Origin: Bacteroidota bacterium
GTDB taxonomy: Bacteria; Bacteroidota; Rhodothermia; Balneolales; Balneolaceae
NCBI GenBank assembly: GCA_009909035.1
Contig: JAAAOB010000027.1
Span: forward strand, 17,594 to 81,593
Reading direction: 5' to 3'
Length of the DNA: 64,000 nt
Numbering within the stretch: position 1 is the first letter of the stretch; the number at the start of each line of letters is the position of its first letter. Positions 53,633 through 63,626 of this stretch are shown piece after piece. The notes beneath the pieces were generated by a model, which was not told the DNA's origin, searched no databases, and saw nothing but the letters and a program-made list of their open reading frames with translations. The translations under genes and the position numbers were made by a program.

Positions 53633-56600
53633 ATGACCCGAGACGGATTTTTCAAACGTACCCATTCTGCCGGACCCGAGGTGCATGTCCTATCCCTTTT
53701 CATTGCACTCTTTTCATTTGCAAGCTGTAGCACGCCGGATGCTGAAAAAGAGACTCTCTTCGAAGCTCTTGCACCCGAAACTACCGGGATAACGTTTGTA
53801 AACCGCCTGGAAGAGAAACCGGGGAACAATATTCTGGAGACGGAATTTTTCTACAACGGCGGTGGAGTAGCCATTGGCGATATAGACCAAAACGGCCTGC
53901 CGGACATCTACTTTACGGCCAACCAGGGATCCAACGCTCTTTACCTCAACCAGGGAGAGTATACATTTCAAAATATTACAAAATCCGCCGGAGTAGCTGA
54001 TTCAACAGGATGGTCGGCCGGCACAGCCATGGCTGATGTCAACGGTGACGGACTCCTCGATATCTATGTTTGCAAGGCTGGTGAAACTGAACCGGAAAAC
54101 CGCAGAAACAAGCTGTTTATAAACAATGGAGACCAAACCTTTACGGAACGAGCAGCCGAGTATGGCCTGGATGATCCGGGATACTGTACACAGCCCATCT
54201 TTTTCGATTCGAATGGAAACGGCCTGCTGGATCTGTTTATCGTGAATTACAACACCCGGACGTTCACAAATTTTGATATCATGACGATTCGCGACCAGGT
54301 GGATCCCGATGCAGGCGATAAACTCTACAGGAATAACGGGGATAATACCTTTACTGATGTAAGTCAAGAGGCCGGAATTCATCAGAACCCGCTTGGGTTC
54401 GGCCTTAGTGCTACTGTTTCTGATCTGAATGGTGATGGTTACCCTGATATTTACGTTGCCAATGACTTTATGGAGCGCGACTATATGTACATGAATAACG
54501 GCGACGGGACCTTTAGCGATGAGATTCTGAACCGCACCATTGTTACCTCCCATTTTTCTATGGGGTCGGATATCGCTGATATGAATAACGACGGGCACCC
54601 CGACATTTTAGTTGCCGATATGTTGCCGCCTGATTACTCACGCAGGCGTGTTTTTAAGCATCCCGATCCAAATATTTACGATCAGCTTGCTGCAAACGGG
54701 TATCACAGAAAAAATATGCGCAACACGCTGCAGGTTAACCACGGCGATGGCACGTTTACCGAGGCCGGACAGCTGGCCGGGATTTCAATGAGCGACTGGA
54801 GCTGGTCCATCCTTGCGGCCGATTTTACCAATAGCGGCCGGAATGACATCCATATCACCAATGGATTTCCTCGCTTTTATACAGACCTCGACTACCTGAA
54901 TGATATACTCTGGAAGCAATACCCGGATGAAGATCTGCCGGATGATCCGGATCTGCGGTATGAACTGGTTCAGCAGATGGAACAGGTAGAGATGCATAAT
55001 CACGCGTTTCAAAATAATGGAAACATCTCTTTTTCGGAAAGCACACAGCGCTGGGGACTTGAACGCTCGTCGGTGTCAGGCGGTGCGGCGTATGCCGATT
55101 TAAATGGCGATGGATCACTGGAACTCATCGTCAATAATATAAATGAGCCGCCCTTCATCTATAAAAACAACGCAGCAGCACTCTTTGATCATAACTGGTT
55201 GAAAATCAAACTGAAAGGGAGCGGAAAAAACACTTATGGAATCGGGGCATCTGTCCGGCTGACGACCGATGACGGCACTCATTTCTTCCGGGAGGCCTAC
55301 CCCGTACGGGGGTTCCAGTCGTCCGTCGACCCTGTTCTGCATATTGGTCTCGGGAGCTACGACATGGCATCTCTGGAGGTGACATGGCCCGATCAGTCCA
55401 AGCAGAACATTGATTCCGTATCTGCAAACCAAACCCTCACCATTGTACAGGATAGCGCAAATCAAACCGATCACCAGCAAGAGGGACCCTCCGGCTACAC
55501 AATGTTTACAGAACTTGATCCTGCTGCCATTGGAATTGATTTCAGCCACGAAAGCGGGCTGAATCAAGACCGGATTCGAACGCCGTTAATGCCCCATACG
55601 CTGTCGAACCTTGGGCCGGCGCTTGCCTATGGTGATATTAACAACGACGGGCTGGAAGATCTTTTTATCGGCGGCGGATTTGAACAACCTGGATCGCCCT
55701 ATCTTCAGCTTCCTGACGGATCCTTCAATAAAATTGAGGCTCCTGTGTTTGAAGAACACGCCTCCTATGATGATACTGACGCCCTTTTCTTTGATTCGAA
55801 CGGTAACGGGCACCTCGATCTTTACGTGGTGAGCGGGGGCAATTTCGACCCGCTCAACGGAGAAAAGTACCAGGACCGGCTCTACGTCAACGATGGTTTT
55901 GGGAATTTTCGATGGAACCGGCGTGCACTTCCCGAAATGCACAGCAGCGGCGGAGTTGTTGAAATTGTAGATATAGATGAGGATGGAAATCCCGATCTCT
56001 TTGTGGGCGGTCGTACCCACACCGGGCGCTATCCGATGCCACCCCGAAGCTATCTGCTGGAAAACAGAGACGGAAAATTTACTGACGTCACGGAAGACGT
56101 TGCCCCGGAGTTGATGCGTCCCGGTATGGTTGCTGATGCGGTCTGGGCCAACCTGGATGACGAAGATGGGAAAGAGCTTGCCATCGCGGGCGAGTGGATG
56201 CCGGTCAGGGTGTTCAAAAAAAGTGGCCCACGATCCTTCCGGGAATATACATCCGATGCCGGTCTTGACAAGACTGCCGGATGGTGGAACGTCCTGAAAG
56301 CTGCGGATATGAACGGAGATGGGAGTTTAGACCTGGTTGGCGGCAATTGGGGGCTCAACTCCGGGTACAGAGCTACCGCCAACGAACCGATGATCGTTTA
56401 TGTGGATGATTTTAACGAGAACTCCTTTCATGAACCGATTATAACACAAATTTTTGATGGCCAACGCTACCCTGTTGCCGGAAGAGATCTCCTTCTGAAG
56501 CAGATGCCTGAACTTGAGGACAGATTTCCTGACTACCGTGCGTATTCCACGGCAACTATCCGGGATATACTCACCGATCAGCAGATCCGCAACGCTGAAC

Positions 56601-56995
56601 CATTTGAACTTCATATGCTTCAGTCCGCCATTTTTAAAAACACCGGGACGGGCACGTTCAATATCACTCCCCTCCCGCATGAAGCGCAAGTGGCTCCCGT
56701 CTACGACATTTTTATTGACGATTTTTATCAAAATGGCACACCCGACCTTCTGATGGCAGGGAATAACTACGGCACGATGCCCCAAACCGGGCCCGTGGCA
56801 TCTGTCGGGGTGCTTCTGAAAGGAGAGCGTGATTCCCTTGGATTCCGTACCATGCTGCCGTCAAGAACCGGTCTGTATGCCCGCGGTGATATCCGGCGAG
56901 TTGCCCTTCTGCCCACCACAAACGGGCCGCTCTTTATTTTGGCGGGCAACGACCAGGCCGTCATCCCCTATCTCTACAGGTTTCAGCCCGATTAG
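53633..56995 (+). CDS. VCBS/FG-GAP lipoprotein with ASPIC/UnbV domain
   Basis: A 1120-residue protein (signal then lipobox FASC, C32). FG-GAP/VCBS repeats fill residues about 60-500 (repeated IGDIDQNGLPDIYFTANQG-like blocks with calcium-binding DxNxDG loops), an ASPIC/UnbV module at about 520-610 (GIGASVRLTTDDGT, then SVDPVLHIGLGSY), and a second set of FG-GAP repeats (about 640-1110). Such proteins are surface beta-propellers frequent near SusC/SusD genes in Bacteroidota. Its stop is 333 bp before the convergent SusD gene and shares the region with its terminator. The ligand is unknown. Confidence 0.9.
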   Translation: MTRDGFFKRTHSAGPEVHVLSLFIALFSFASCSTPDAEKETLFEALAPETTGITFVNRLEEKPGNNILETEFFYNGGGVAIGDIDQNGLPDIYFTANQGSNALYLNQGEYTFQNITKSAGVADSTGWSAGTAMADVNGDGLLDIYVCKAGETEPENRRNKLFINNGDQTFTERAAEYGLDDPGYCTQPIFFDSNGNGLLDLFIVNYNTRTFTNFDIMTIRDQVDPDAGDKLYRNNGDNTFTDVSQEAGIHQNPLGFGLSATVSDLNGDGYPDIYVANDFMERDYMYMNNGDGTFSDEILNRTIVTSHFSMGSDIADMNNDGHPDILVADMLPPDYSRRRVFKHPDPNIYDQLAANGYHRKNMRNTLQVNHGDGTFTEAGQLAGISMSDWSWSILAADFTNSGRNDIHITNGFPRFYTDLDYLNDILWKQYPDEDLPDDPDLRYELVQQMEQVEMHNHAFQNNGNISFSESTQRWGLERSSVSGGAAYADLNGDGSLELIVNNINEPPFIYKNNAAALFDHNWLKIKLKGSGKNTYGIGASVRLTTDDGTHFFREAYPVRGFQSSVDPVLHIGLGSYDMASLEVTWPDQSKQNIDSVSANQTLTIVQDSANQTDHQQEGPSGYTMFTELDPAAIGIDFSHESGLNQDRIRTPLMPHTLSNLGPALAYGDINNDGLEDLFIGGGFEQPGSPYLQLPDGSFNKIEAPVFEEHASYDDTDALFFDSNGNGHLDLYVVSGGNFDPLNGEKYQDRLYVNDGFGNFRWNRRALPEMHSSGGVVEIVDIDEDGNPDLFVGGRTHTGRYPMPPRSYLLENRDGKFTDVTEDVAPELMRPGMVADAVWANLDDEDGKELAIAGEWMPVRVFKKSGPRSFREYTSDAGLDKTAGWWNVLKAADMNGDGSLDLVGGNWGLNSGYRATANEPMIVYVDDFNENSFHEPIITQIFDGQRYPVAGRDLLLKQMPELEDRFPDYRAYSTATIRDILTDQQIRNAEPFELHMLQSAIFKNTGTGTFNITPLPHEAQVAPVYDIFIDDFYQNGTPDLLMAGNNYGTMPQTGPVASVGVLLKGERDSLGFRTMLPSRTGLYARGDIRRVALLPTTNGPLFILAGNDQAVIPYLYRFQPD

Positions 56996-57267
56996 ACGCT
57001 ACGAATTTCTCTGTTTGATTGATTACTCGATTCCTCTTGTAGCAAAACCACCAAGGTTCGGGTAAGAACAGTTCACGTTTGATCAATATACAGTTTATTC
57101 TACAATGCCTGACTGCCATCGGGCGCGCGTCCCCATCTGAGAGATGATCTTATATTTTCCATCACAGATATCGGAGAAATCAAGCCTCCTGTGAAATTAA
57201 CCATACGCTGGAACCATTGATCGGCTGCCGTTCCATTTTTCTTTGGTGTGACACGATAATGACCAAT
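56996..57267. other. convergent intergenic spacer
   Basis: A gene-free stretch between the VCBS gene (plus) and the SusD terminator (minus). No reading frame or repeat of note was recognised; it simply separates two converging transcription units. Confidence 0.4.
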
Positions 57268-57305
57268 CAAAAAAAGCCCGGCTCCTCTCGGGGCCGGGCT
57301 TCTTA
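57268..57305 (-). terminator. rho-independent terminator of the SusD/SusC unit
   Basis: AGCCCGGC (57275-57282) pairs with GCCGGGCT (57293-57300) around a 10-base loop; on the minus strand the stem is followed by a run of T. It lies about 24 bp after the SusD stop. Confidence 0.85.
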
Positions 57306-57328
57306 GACATGAGATATAATCGTTCTAC

Positions 57329-58867
57329 TTATTGAGCATCCCACCAGATTCGGGTCATAAACTCATCTGGTCCCTGGCGATTAATCGCTTCATCGTAGTT
57401 AGCCCCATTGTTTTGTTGCTCATCTACGGGATAGAGATATCGTCTTGGAATTTGTCCCCCACTCCTGTTACCTGGAAAGTCTACCGGAACAAGTTCGGGA
57501 TACCCGGTTCGCCGCCAGTTCGCGTACGCTTCGTACCCGTTCAGGTAGAGAGCCAGCCATTTTTGGATATTGATTTGCTCAATATCTGCCGGCGGAACGT
57601 TATCGATGTAATCCTGAATCTCGCTTTCAGGTATCACTCCTTCATCACCGTAGAGTGAGAGGTGCTCCATTGCTGCCCGGATTCCCTCTTCGTAGTGCGT
57701 CTGCGCATCACCCGGCACATTCCATCCTCTCGCGGCCGCTTCGGCAAGAATAAAGCGTGTTTCCGCATGAGTCATGAAGAGATTGGGAGCACTGTAACTC
57801 GTCATCAATTCACGATTTGGTATTGGAAACTGAATAAGATCCAGATCTCCAAGTTCAGGTGCATCCAATCCATTTTCAAGCCCTTCGTAGTCAAGCGGGT
57901 CATTCGTCGTCACGTTGCCATCTTCGTCATAAATTTTGGCAAATATTGTGAGTCGTGGATCGATATTTTGATTTCCGTTTTCGGCATCCAGCATCATATC
58001 CACAAGCGTATCGCTCAGCCTGAAGTTATGGCCTGTTAAACCGAAATCCTGGAATACCTCACCAACACCATTTCGGTTAATACCGGAGGGTCCCGATGCA
58101 TGGGGAACCCACGCAATGTCGTCATTGCTTTCCATATACATGCCGGAGGCGGCCGATTCGACCGTACTTTGAGCGAGGTTGGGATCAACTTCGGTGAGCC
58201 TCATTCCGAGCCTCATTTTGAGAGAATTCCCAAACTTCGTCCACTGTGTAATATCGCCGGCGTATAGCAGGTCGTTTTCGCCAAAGGTGACTGCTCCCTG
58301 CTGCATGGCGTTAACGGCTTCCGTTAGCTCATTGATCATGTCATTGTAGATCTCTTCTTGGGGATCATACGCGGGCGATGTTTCGTTCTCAATGAACCCT
58401 TTTCCGGCTTCTGAGTAGGGAATATCGCCATAGAGATCCGTAATGCGATGGTATATGAAAACCCGCATGATTCGCGCCTGCGAATAGAGATTGACCCATT
58501 CCGGCTCATCTTTCGTCTGAGCAATGATGTCCTCAATTGATTTGACAGAATTGGGATACATCAAATTCCAGTGAGCGGAAAGGTAGCTGTTATTGATGGT
58601 GTACCGATCCCCGGCCCAGGCCGTGGTGGTAGATGCAAGGTGCTGAATCATGCTTGAAGCATAAATCAGGTTCCCCCGCCACGCCTCAAACCGTCCTTCG
58701 GACGCTTCGAGCTGTGCCCTTGTCATTTTAAATTCAGGAGCCAGTTCCGTAGCTACTGTTGGGTTTTCATTCATTTCAGTCAACCCTTCATCACACGCCT
58801 GAAGTGTGACCATTGCGACCATAGCCAGCGCTGCAATTCCTAAAAGTCTTTTCATTGTTGATTTCAT
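57329..58867 (-). CDS. SusD/RagB-type outer-membrane lipoprotein
   Basis: A 512-residue lipoprotein (TLQAC, C25) with the SusD-like helical frame: an N-terminal TPR-like bundle (EAWRGNLIYASSMIQ, then SARIMRVFIYHRITDLYGDIPY), a middle ligand-handling part and a C-terminal closing region (ANWRRTGYPELVPVDFPG). It belongs to the SusD-like_2 type and would cap the SusC porin to capture oligosaccharides or peptides. It is the second gene of a two-gene unit, 19 bp after susC's stop. It cannot be assigned a glycan from sequence. Confidence 0.92.
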   Translation of the reverse strand: MKSTMKRLLGIAALAMVAMVTLQACDEGLTEMNENPTVATELAPEFKMTRAQLEASEGRFEAWRGNLIYASSMIQHLASTTTAWAGDRYTINNSYLSAHWNLMYPNSVKSIEDIIAQTKDEPEWVNLYSQARIMRVFIYHRITDLYGDIPYSEAGKGFIENETSPAYDPQEEIYNDMINELTEAVNAMQQGAVTFGENDLLYAGDITQWTKFGNSLKMRLGMRLTEVDPNLAQSTVESAASGMYMESNDDIAWVPHASGPSGINRNGVGEVFQDFGLTGHNFRLSDTLVDMMLDAENGNQNIDPRLTIFAKIYDEDGNVTTNDPLDYEGLENGLDAPELGDLDLIQFPIPNRELMTSYSAPNLFMTHAETRFILAEAAARGWNVPGDAQTHYEEGIRAAMEHLSLYGDEGVIPESEIQDYIDNVPPADIEQINIQKWLALYLNGYEAYANWRRTGYPELVPVDFPGNRSGGQIPRRYLYPVDEQQNNGANYDEAINRQGPDEFMTRIWWDAQ

Positions 58868-58886
58868 AACTTTTTATGGGTTTTTA

Positions 58887-61800
58887 TTAAAATTGTAGGG
58901 AGACGTCAAAGCCGATGCTTCGCGTGCTGGGAAGCGATGCATGCTCCAGGCCCTGCGCGTTGCCGGTATTGATGACCGATTCCGGGTCAATGTTCGGTGT
59001 GTTTTTATGAATTAACCAGAGATTTCTGGCTACAACCGATACCTTTGCGCTGGATAATCCTATGCGCTGAACAACATCAACCGGCAGGTCGTACCCTACG
59101 GAGAACGATCGAAGCTTTACATAGCTCGCATCGTAAATAAACTCTTCTGAGACGTTGGACGACAAGAACCCGTAGTAGACTTCAGGATCCACCGCCGTTG
59201 TGTTTTGCTGGCCATCTTCGGTGACGCCCTCTCCGATAACGCCGCCACCGGTAAGGTTTCCATCTTCATCAAAAGAGAGTCCTTCGCGGCCCTCAAGTGT
59301 GTTTTCATGAGTTCCGGCAGCATACGCCTGTGCGTTTGTAAGTGAATACATTTCGCCACCCCACCGGATATCCAGCAGAGCACTCATCGAAAAGTTTTTA
59401 TACGAGAAGTTATTCGTGATACCGGCGGTCCAATCCGGAGTGAAGTTACCGAGCACCTGGTTATTTTCGGTGAGCGGCAGCCCGTCACCATCAAATATTA
59501 TCTCACCGGCGTCATTCCGCTGGTAACCAACACCCACAATCTGGCCATACGGTTCACCAACCCGAGCATCCACAAAAGTAATGCGTGACCGGCTGGTTCC
59601 CAGGCGGAGAGATTCGAGATCTTCCTGCAGGGCAATGACTTCGTTCGTGTTCCTGGCATAGTTTATGGATGTCCTCCATTGAAATTCGGGAGTAACGATC
59701 GGCCGACCCGTAATCAGCAGCTCGATCCCTTTATTCTCAATTTCGCCGGCATTAATCAGCCTGCTGCCAAACCCGGAGGTGTTCGAGACGGTTGTTCCGA
59801 GTATCTGATCTGTTGTATTTTGTTTGTAGGCCGTAAAATCAACACCGAGACGCCCTTCGAAGAACCGGAGATCAACCCCTCCTTCAATGGATTCCGTATC
59901 TGTTGGCCTGAGTGTAGCCAGCGGAATTGTTCCGTTGGTAATTTGACCATGAGAGATATTGCCACCGCTTTTTGTTGGGTGAGATCCGGAAATTGCGTAA
60001 TTCAGGTTCAGTTGAAATGGGTCGGTATCGCCGCCTACATTTGCCCAAGATGCGCGCAGCTGACCATAGCTAAAGTAGTCGTTGGTCAGGTCAAACGCCT
60101 CGGCAAAGCTAAAGCCAACATTCACAGACGGATAGAAATAGGAGTTGTTGTCATCCGGCAGTGTAGATGACCAGTCGTTCCGGCCGGTAAGCTCAAGAAA
60201 CAGAAGTTCCTTGTAGTCTACATTCAGTGAACCGAATACGGAATTAACCTGTTTTTCGCTAAATCCAAATCCAAGATTCCGGGTGTCCTGGCTCGTATTC
60301 CCGATTGTAATCAAATCAGGGATAACAAACCGCTGTCCAAACTGGCTCAAGTTCTCAAATCGCTCATAGACGCGAGCTGCTCCAAGTGTGGCATCCATTC
60401 CGATATCGGAGGTAATGTCCCGGTTCCCCTGAATTAAGAGATCAAAGTTGTCTTCACGGACACGGAATTCATCTTCCGTCATCTGCCCGCCTTCTACCCA
60501 GGGAGTATTTTGTGCATCCCACGTAGTTCTCCGAAGCGTGTAGATATCCGTTCCGGCACGGCCCTGGACCGACAGCCAATCAAAGAAGTTATAGCTTGTT
60601 CGGACAAACCCAATGAGCCTGCGCTTGTCATCTTCATTTCCGTTTTCCCGGTAGCCCCAGTAGGGATTAGGCCTGAAATTGCTATTTGTAAACGGAATAT
60701 GATTTCCTTGCTCATCCTTGTGGCGTTCGAGCAGCCGTACATCCAGCGTTCTCGGCAGGTAGGTAAGTGAAAGTGCAGGGTTGGATGGATTATCAGAGAG
60801 CTGTGGCCTGAAATCTGTCTGCTCGATGACGTAATTTGCTTTCGCCTCAACATTCAGATTTCCAAAGGTTCGTTGACCAATAAAATTGAAATTATCGCGG
60901 TCAAGCTGGGTTGCGGGGATAATACCTTCACTGTTTAACCGCGTTAGTGATAGCCTGAAAGACGAGTTTTCAGATCCACCGGCAACCGCAACATTGTTAG
61001 TGATGTTTACACCGGTATCGTAAAAATTCTCCATATTATCAGGAAATGCTTCATATGGGCGGGTTTCCCCATCAAACTGGACGCCCGTTTGATTCCCCTC
61101 AATACGCGCTCCCCAGCTGCTTAATCCTGTACTGAGAGCCTCACCCTGGGTTTGGGGAATTTGTCCTCGTGTTCCCTGGCCATACTCTGTTTGAAATTCA
61201 TCCTGGTCCACAAGAATATTATCGAAGGTCACGTTACTTCTTACATCGACCGTGTACCCATCCATTCCTGCCCCGCTTTTGGTCGTCACGAGGATTGCTC
61301 CGTTTTGAGCTCTGGATCCATAAAGTGCGGTAGCCGAGGGGCCTTTAAGAACCGACATCTCTTCGATGTCGTCCGGGTTCAGGGAAGAAATCCCCTCTCC
61401 ACCGTCGAAACCGCCCCACATTCCGGCTTCACCAATATTTCTATTGTCGATAGGAACACCATCAACCACGATCAACGGTTCGTTGTCGCCGGTCAATGAT
61501 GTCACCCCGCGAATGACCAACCGCGTGGACCCACCCGGGCCCGTACTGGGTGATGTAACCTGGAGTCCGGCAACCTGCCCGGAGAGATTATCAGCTAAGT
61601 TCGTTGAACGGGTGCTGGCCATCGGTTCAGCATCAATCTCGGTTACTGAATATCCAAGTGAACGCTGTTCTCGTTCTACTCCAAAAGCGGTCACCACTAA
61701 TCCATCCAGTTCCCCAACTGTACGCTCGAGAGCGATGGTTAGTTCGCTTCTCCCGTCGAGAGCAATTGTTTGAGGCTGAAAGCCGATAAAAGAGACGCGT

Positions 61801-62057
61801 AGCTGAGCATCGGAACCTGCAACTGTAAGGCTGAATTCACCATTCGAATCCGTTACCGTACCATTTTGGGTTCCCACCTCTACTATGTTTGCGCCCGGTA
61901 TGGGATCATCAGTTTCGCTGTCAACTACCGTACCACTTACAGTTACATCCTGCGCAAACGCAGAACTTGCAAGAAGGGTTGAAAAGCAAAACATCAGGCT
62001 GACCATCCAGACTGCTTTTACTGCTAATTTTGGAACGCTTTTGTATGGGTTTTCCAT
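58887..62057 (-). CDS. SusC/RagA-type TonB-linked outer-membrane receptor
   Basis: A 1056-residue receptor. Signal peptide to ASSAFAQ (about 36), a carboxypeptidase-D-like domain (VTVSGTVVDSETDDPIPG to SFIGFQPQ, about 38-115), then a plug with the SusC signatures SLGYSVTEI, NLSGQVAGLQV and EPLIVVDGVPID (about 140-235), then a 22-strand barrel ending in LQF. It imports substrate into the periplasm with TonB and the SusD cap. A direct-repeat motif at 62191 lies in its promoter region. Confidence 0.95.
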   Translation of the reverse strand: MENPYKSVPKLAVKAVWMVSLMFCFSTLLASSAFAQDVTVSGTVVDSETDDPIPGANIVEVGTQNGTVTDSNGEFSLTVAGSDAQLRVSFIGFQPQTIALDGRSELTIALERTVGELDGLVVTAFGVEREQRSLGYSVTEIDAEPMASTRSTNLADNLSGQVAGLQVTSPSTGPGGSTRLVIRGVTSLTGDNEPLIVVDGVPIDNRNIGEAGMWGGFDGGEGISSLNPDDIEEMSVLKGPSATALYGSRAQNGAILVTTKSGAGMDGYTVDVRSNVTFDNILVDQDEFQTEYGQGTRGQIPQTQGEALSTGLSSWGARIEGNQTGVQFDGETRPYEAFPDNMENFYDTGVNITNNVAVAGGSENSSFRLSLTRLNSEGIIPATQLDRDNFNFIGQRTFGNLNVEAKANYVIEQTDFRPQLSDNPSNPALSLTYLPRTLDVRLLERHKDEQGNHIPFTNSNFRPNPYWGYRENGNEDDKRRLIGFVRTSYNFFDWLSVQGRAGTDIYTLRRTTWDAQNTPWVEGGQMTEDEFRVREDNFDLLIQGNRDITSDIGMDATLGAARVYERFENLSQFGQRFVIPDLITIGNTSQDTRNLGFGFSEKQVNSVFGSLNVDYKELLFLELTGRNDWSSTLPDDNNSYFYPSVNVGFSFAEAFDLTNDYFSYGQLRASWANVGGDTDPFQLNLNYAISGSHPTKSGGNISHGQITNGTIPLATLRPTDTESIEGGVDLRFFEGRLGVDFTAYKQNTTDQILGTTVSNTSGFGSRLINAGEIENKGIELLITGRPIVTPEFQWRTSINYARNTNEVIALQEDLESLRLGTSRSRITFVDARVGEPYGQIVGVGYQRNDAGEIIFDGDGLPLTENNQVLGNFTPDWTAGITNNFSYKNFSMSALLDIRWGGEMYSLTNAQAYAAGTHENTLEGREGLSFDEDGNLTGGGVIGEGVTEDGQQNTTAVDPEVYYGFLSSNVSEEFIYDASYVKLRSFSVGYDLPVDVVQRIGLSSAKVSVVARNLWLIHKNTPNIDPESVINTGNAQGLEHASLPSTRSIGFDVSLQF

Positions 62058-62418
62058 AAATACAATAGATTATTTTCCGTTTTTGTGAAGCTGGTCTGTT
62101 TTTCTGAGCATATCATTACCGATCATTTTATCCGTTTCTGTTATAATCTGAATGGATTTCTGAGCGATAGTGGTTGATATAACAATAAATTCTTTACAGA
62201 ATCTTTACAGAAATTCTCTTCCAAGTATACAAATCATAATTTCAGAAACAATTTGGAAGCGGTCCCAAATATGCTCTGAAATCCTCAAATATCTTCTTCA
62301 GCTTTTTTTTATAAATCTATTTGTTTTACTTCACTCATCAAATGACCTCCTGAAGTGACGGGGCGACCCCTCATTTCACTCCATATGGCAAATCTGTCTA
62401 TTTGGATTTTAATAGCGA
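62058..62418. other. divergent upstream region of susC and the CBM9 gene
   Basis: 361 bp, AT-rich, without a supported gene. It contains the two tandem decamers at 62191-62211 and a candidate Bacteroidota-type -7 element (TATACTTG on the minus strand near 62224) that would serve susC. The promoter of the CBM9-like gene must also lie here. Confidence 0.45.
62191..62211. promoter_or_regulatory. tandem 10-bp direct repeat upstream of susC
   Basis: TCTTTACAGA occurs at 62191-62200 and again at 62202-62211, an 11-bp period that places both copies on the same face of the helix. Sited about 134-155 bp before the susC ATG, it is a plausible site for an activator dimer, for example a response regulator. 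No regulator gene of that kind is visible in the window. Confidence 0.45.
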
Positions 62419-63570
62419 ATGGGCTCCACATTAAAAATGATTGGTTCTATGCGATTCACTCTTCTACTTATGGTAATGGTTGTGGTATCCACTCTGGATG
62501 GACAGAGCCAGGAACTGGGCATCCCATCGATCGACTTTCAGCCTGAAACGTATCGAGCATTTAAAACGGAGGCACCCATTGCGGTGGATGGGCGTCCTGA
62601 TGAAGAGATCTGGAACCGGGTGGCGTGGACCGCAACATTTTCAGACATTACCGGTGATCCCGACCGTTCGCCCCGATATCAAACCAGGGCAAAAATGCTT
62701 TGGGATGATCACTACTTCTATATTCTGGCCACTTTAGAAGAACCGCACGTGTGGGCTACATTGACCGAACGAGACGCTGTCATCTTTATGGATAACAATT
62801 TCGAAGTCTTTATTGACCCGGATGGGGATACCCACAACTATTACGAACTGGAAGTAAATGCACTGGAGACATACTGGGATCTGATGCTCACCCAGCCGTA
62901 TCGTAACGGGGGCAGCGCCATTGATGCGTGGGATATTTCGGGCCTGAAGATAGTCGTGGATGTGCGGGGTACACTAAACAACCCTTCCGATATTGACAGC
63001 GGGTGGACAGTTGAAATGGCCATTCCCTGGGAGGTGCTGTCAGAAGCCGCTCCCGAAGGAAAACCTCAGGACGGCAGCGTCTGGAGAGTCAATTTTTCAC
63101 GAGTTGAGTGGAAAACAGACATAGTAGACGGCCGATACATCAAAAAAACAGATCCGGAAACGGGTGATGAGCTTCCGGAGGATAATTGGTCGTGGTCTCC
63201 ACAGGGACTTGTGAACATGCACTATCCCGAGATGTGGGGATACGTGGAGTTTTCTGATGACAGGCCAGGCTCCGCCAGCCCGGCGTTCCGACCGGACACG
63301 GATGAGACGTACGCCTGGATATTGCGAAACCTCTATTATCTTCAGAATCAACACCTTGAAACGAACGGAACATTTACCCTGGACCGGGAGAAGCTCTTCT
63401 ATGCCGATCTGTTCTACGATCATTTCCCCGGCGCAGACAATCCCGCCCCCCTCAGCATTCGGGTGCTCGATGAAACGTATATCATGCGCCTCAACCCAAA
63501 AGATTCTGCTTATCTGTTCTATATCCGAAGCGATAGCAAAAGCTGGCGTGTTCTTAAAAAAGATAGGTGA
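62419..63570 (+). CDS. CBM9-like carbohydrate-binding protein, exported
   Basis: 383 residues. The signal peptide starts at MRFTLLLMVMVVV (an alternative ATG at 62449 lies there; the earlier one adds ten residues). A CBM9-type domain covers about 45-280: TEAPIAVDGRPDEEIWNRVAW, then YFYILATLEEPHVW and NYYELEVNALETYWDLML, the pattern of carbohydrate-binding family 9-like proteins that bind glycan ends. The C-terminal 90 residues are a helical extension of unknown role. It lies beside the susCD genes and precedes a putative glycosidase by 56 bp. Confidence 0.85.
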   Translation: MGSTLKMIGSMRFTLLLMVMVVVSTLDGQSQELGIPSIDFQPETYRAFKTEAPIAVDGRPDEEIWNRVAWTATFSDITGDPDRSPRYQTRAKMLWDDHYFYILATLEEPHVWATLTERDAVIFMDNNFEVFIDPDGDTHNYYELEVNALETYWDLMLTQPYRNGGSAIDAWDISGLKIVVDVRGTLNNPSDIDSGWTVEMAIPWEVLSEAAPEGKPQDGSVWRVNFSRVEWKTDIVDGRYIKKTDPETGDELPEDNWSWSPQGLVNMHYPEMWGYVEFSDDRPGSASPAFRPDTDETYAWILRNLYYLQNQHLETNGTFTLDREKLFYADLFYDHFPGADNPAPLSIRVLDETYIMRLNPKDSAYLFYIRSDSKSWRVLKKDR

Positions 63571-63626
63571 GATGATATACCCCACCGGCAGATCAAACGT
63601 CACGTTCACTTTAAAATAAACCTATT

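Noticed and set aside
62334..62350. CACTCATCAAATGACC resembling the repeat-family end
   Set aside because: Three mismatches in 15 and no partner end within a few hundred bases.
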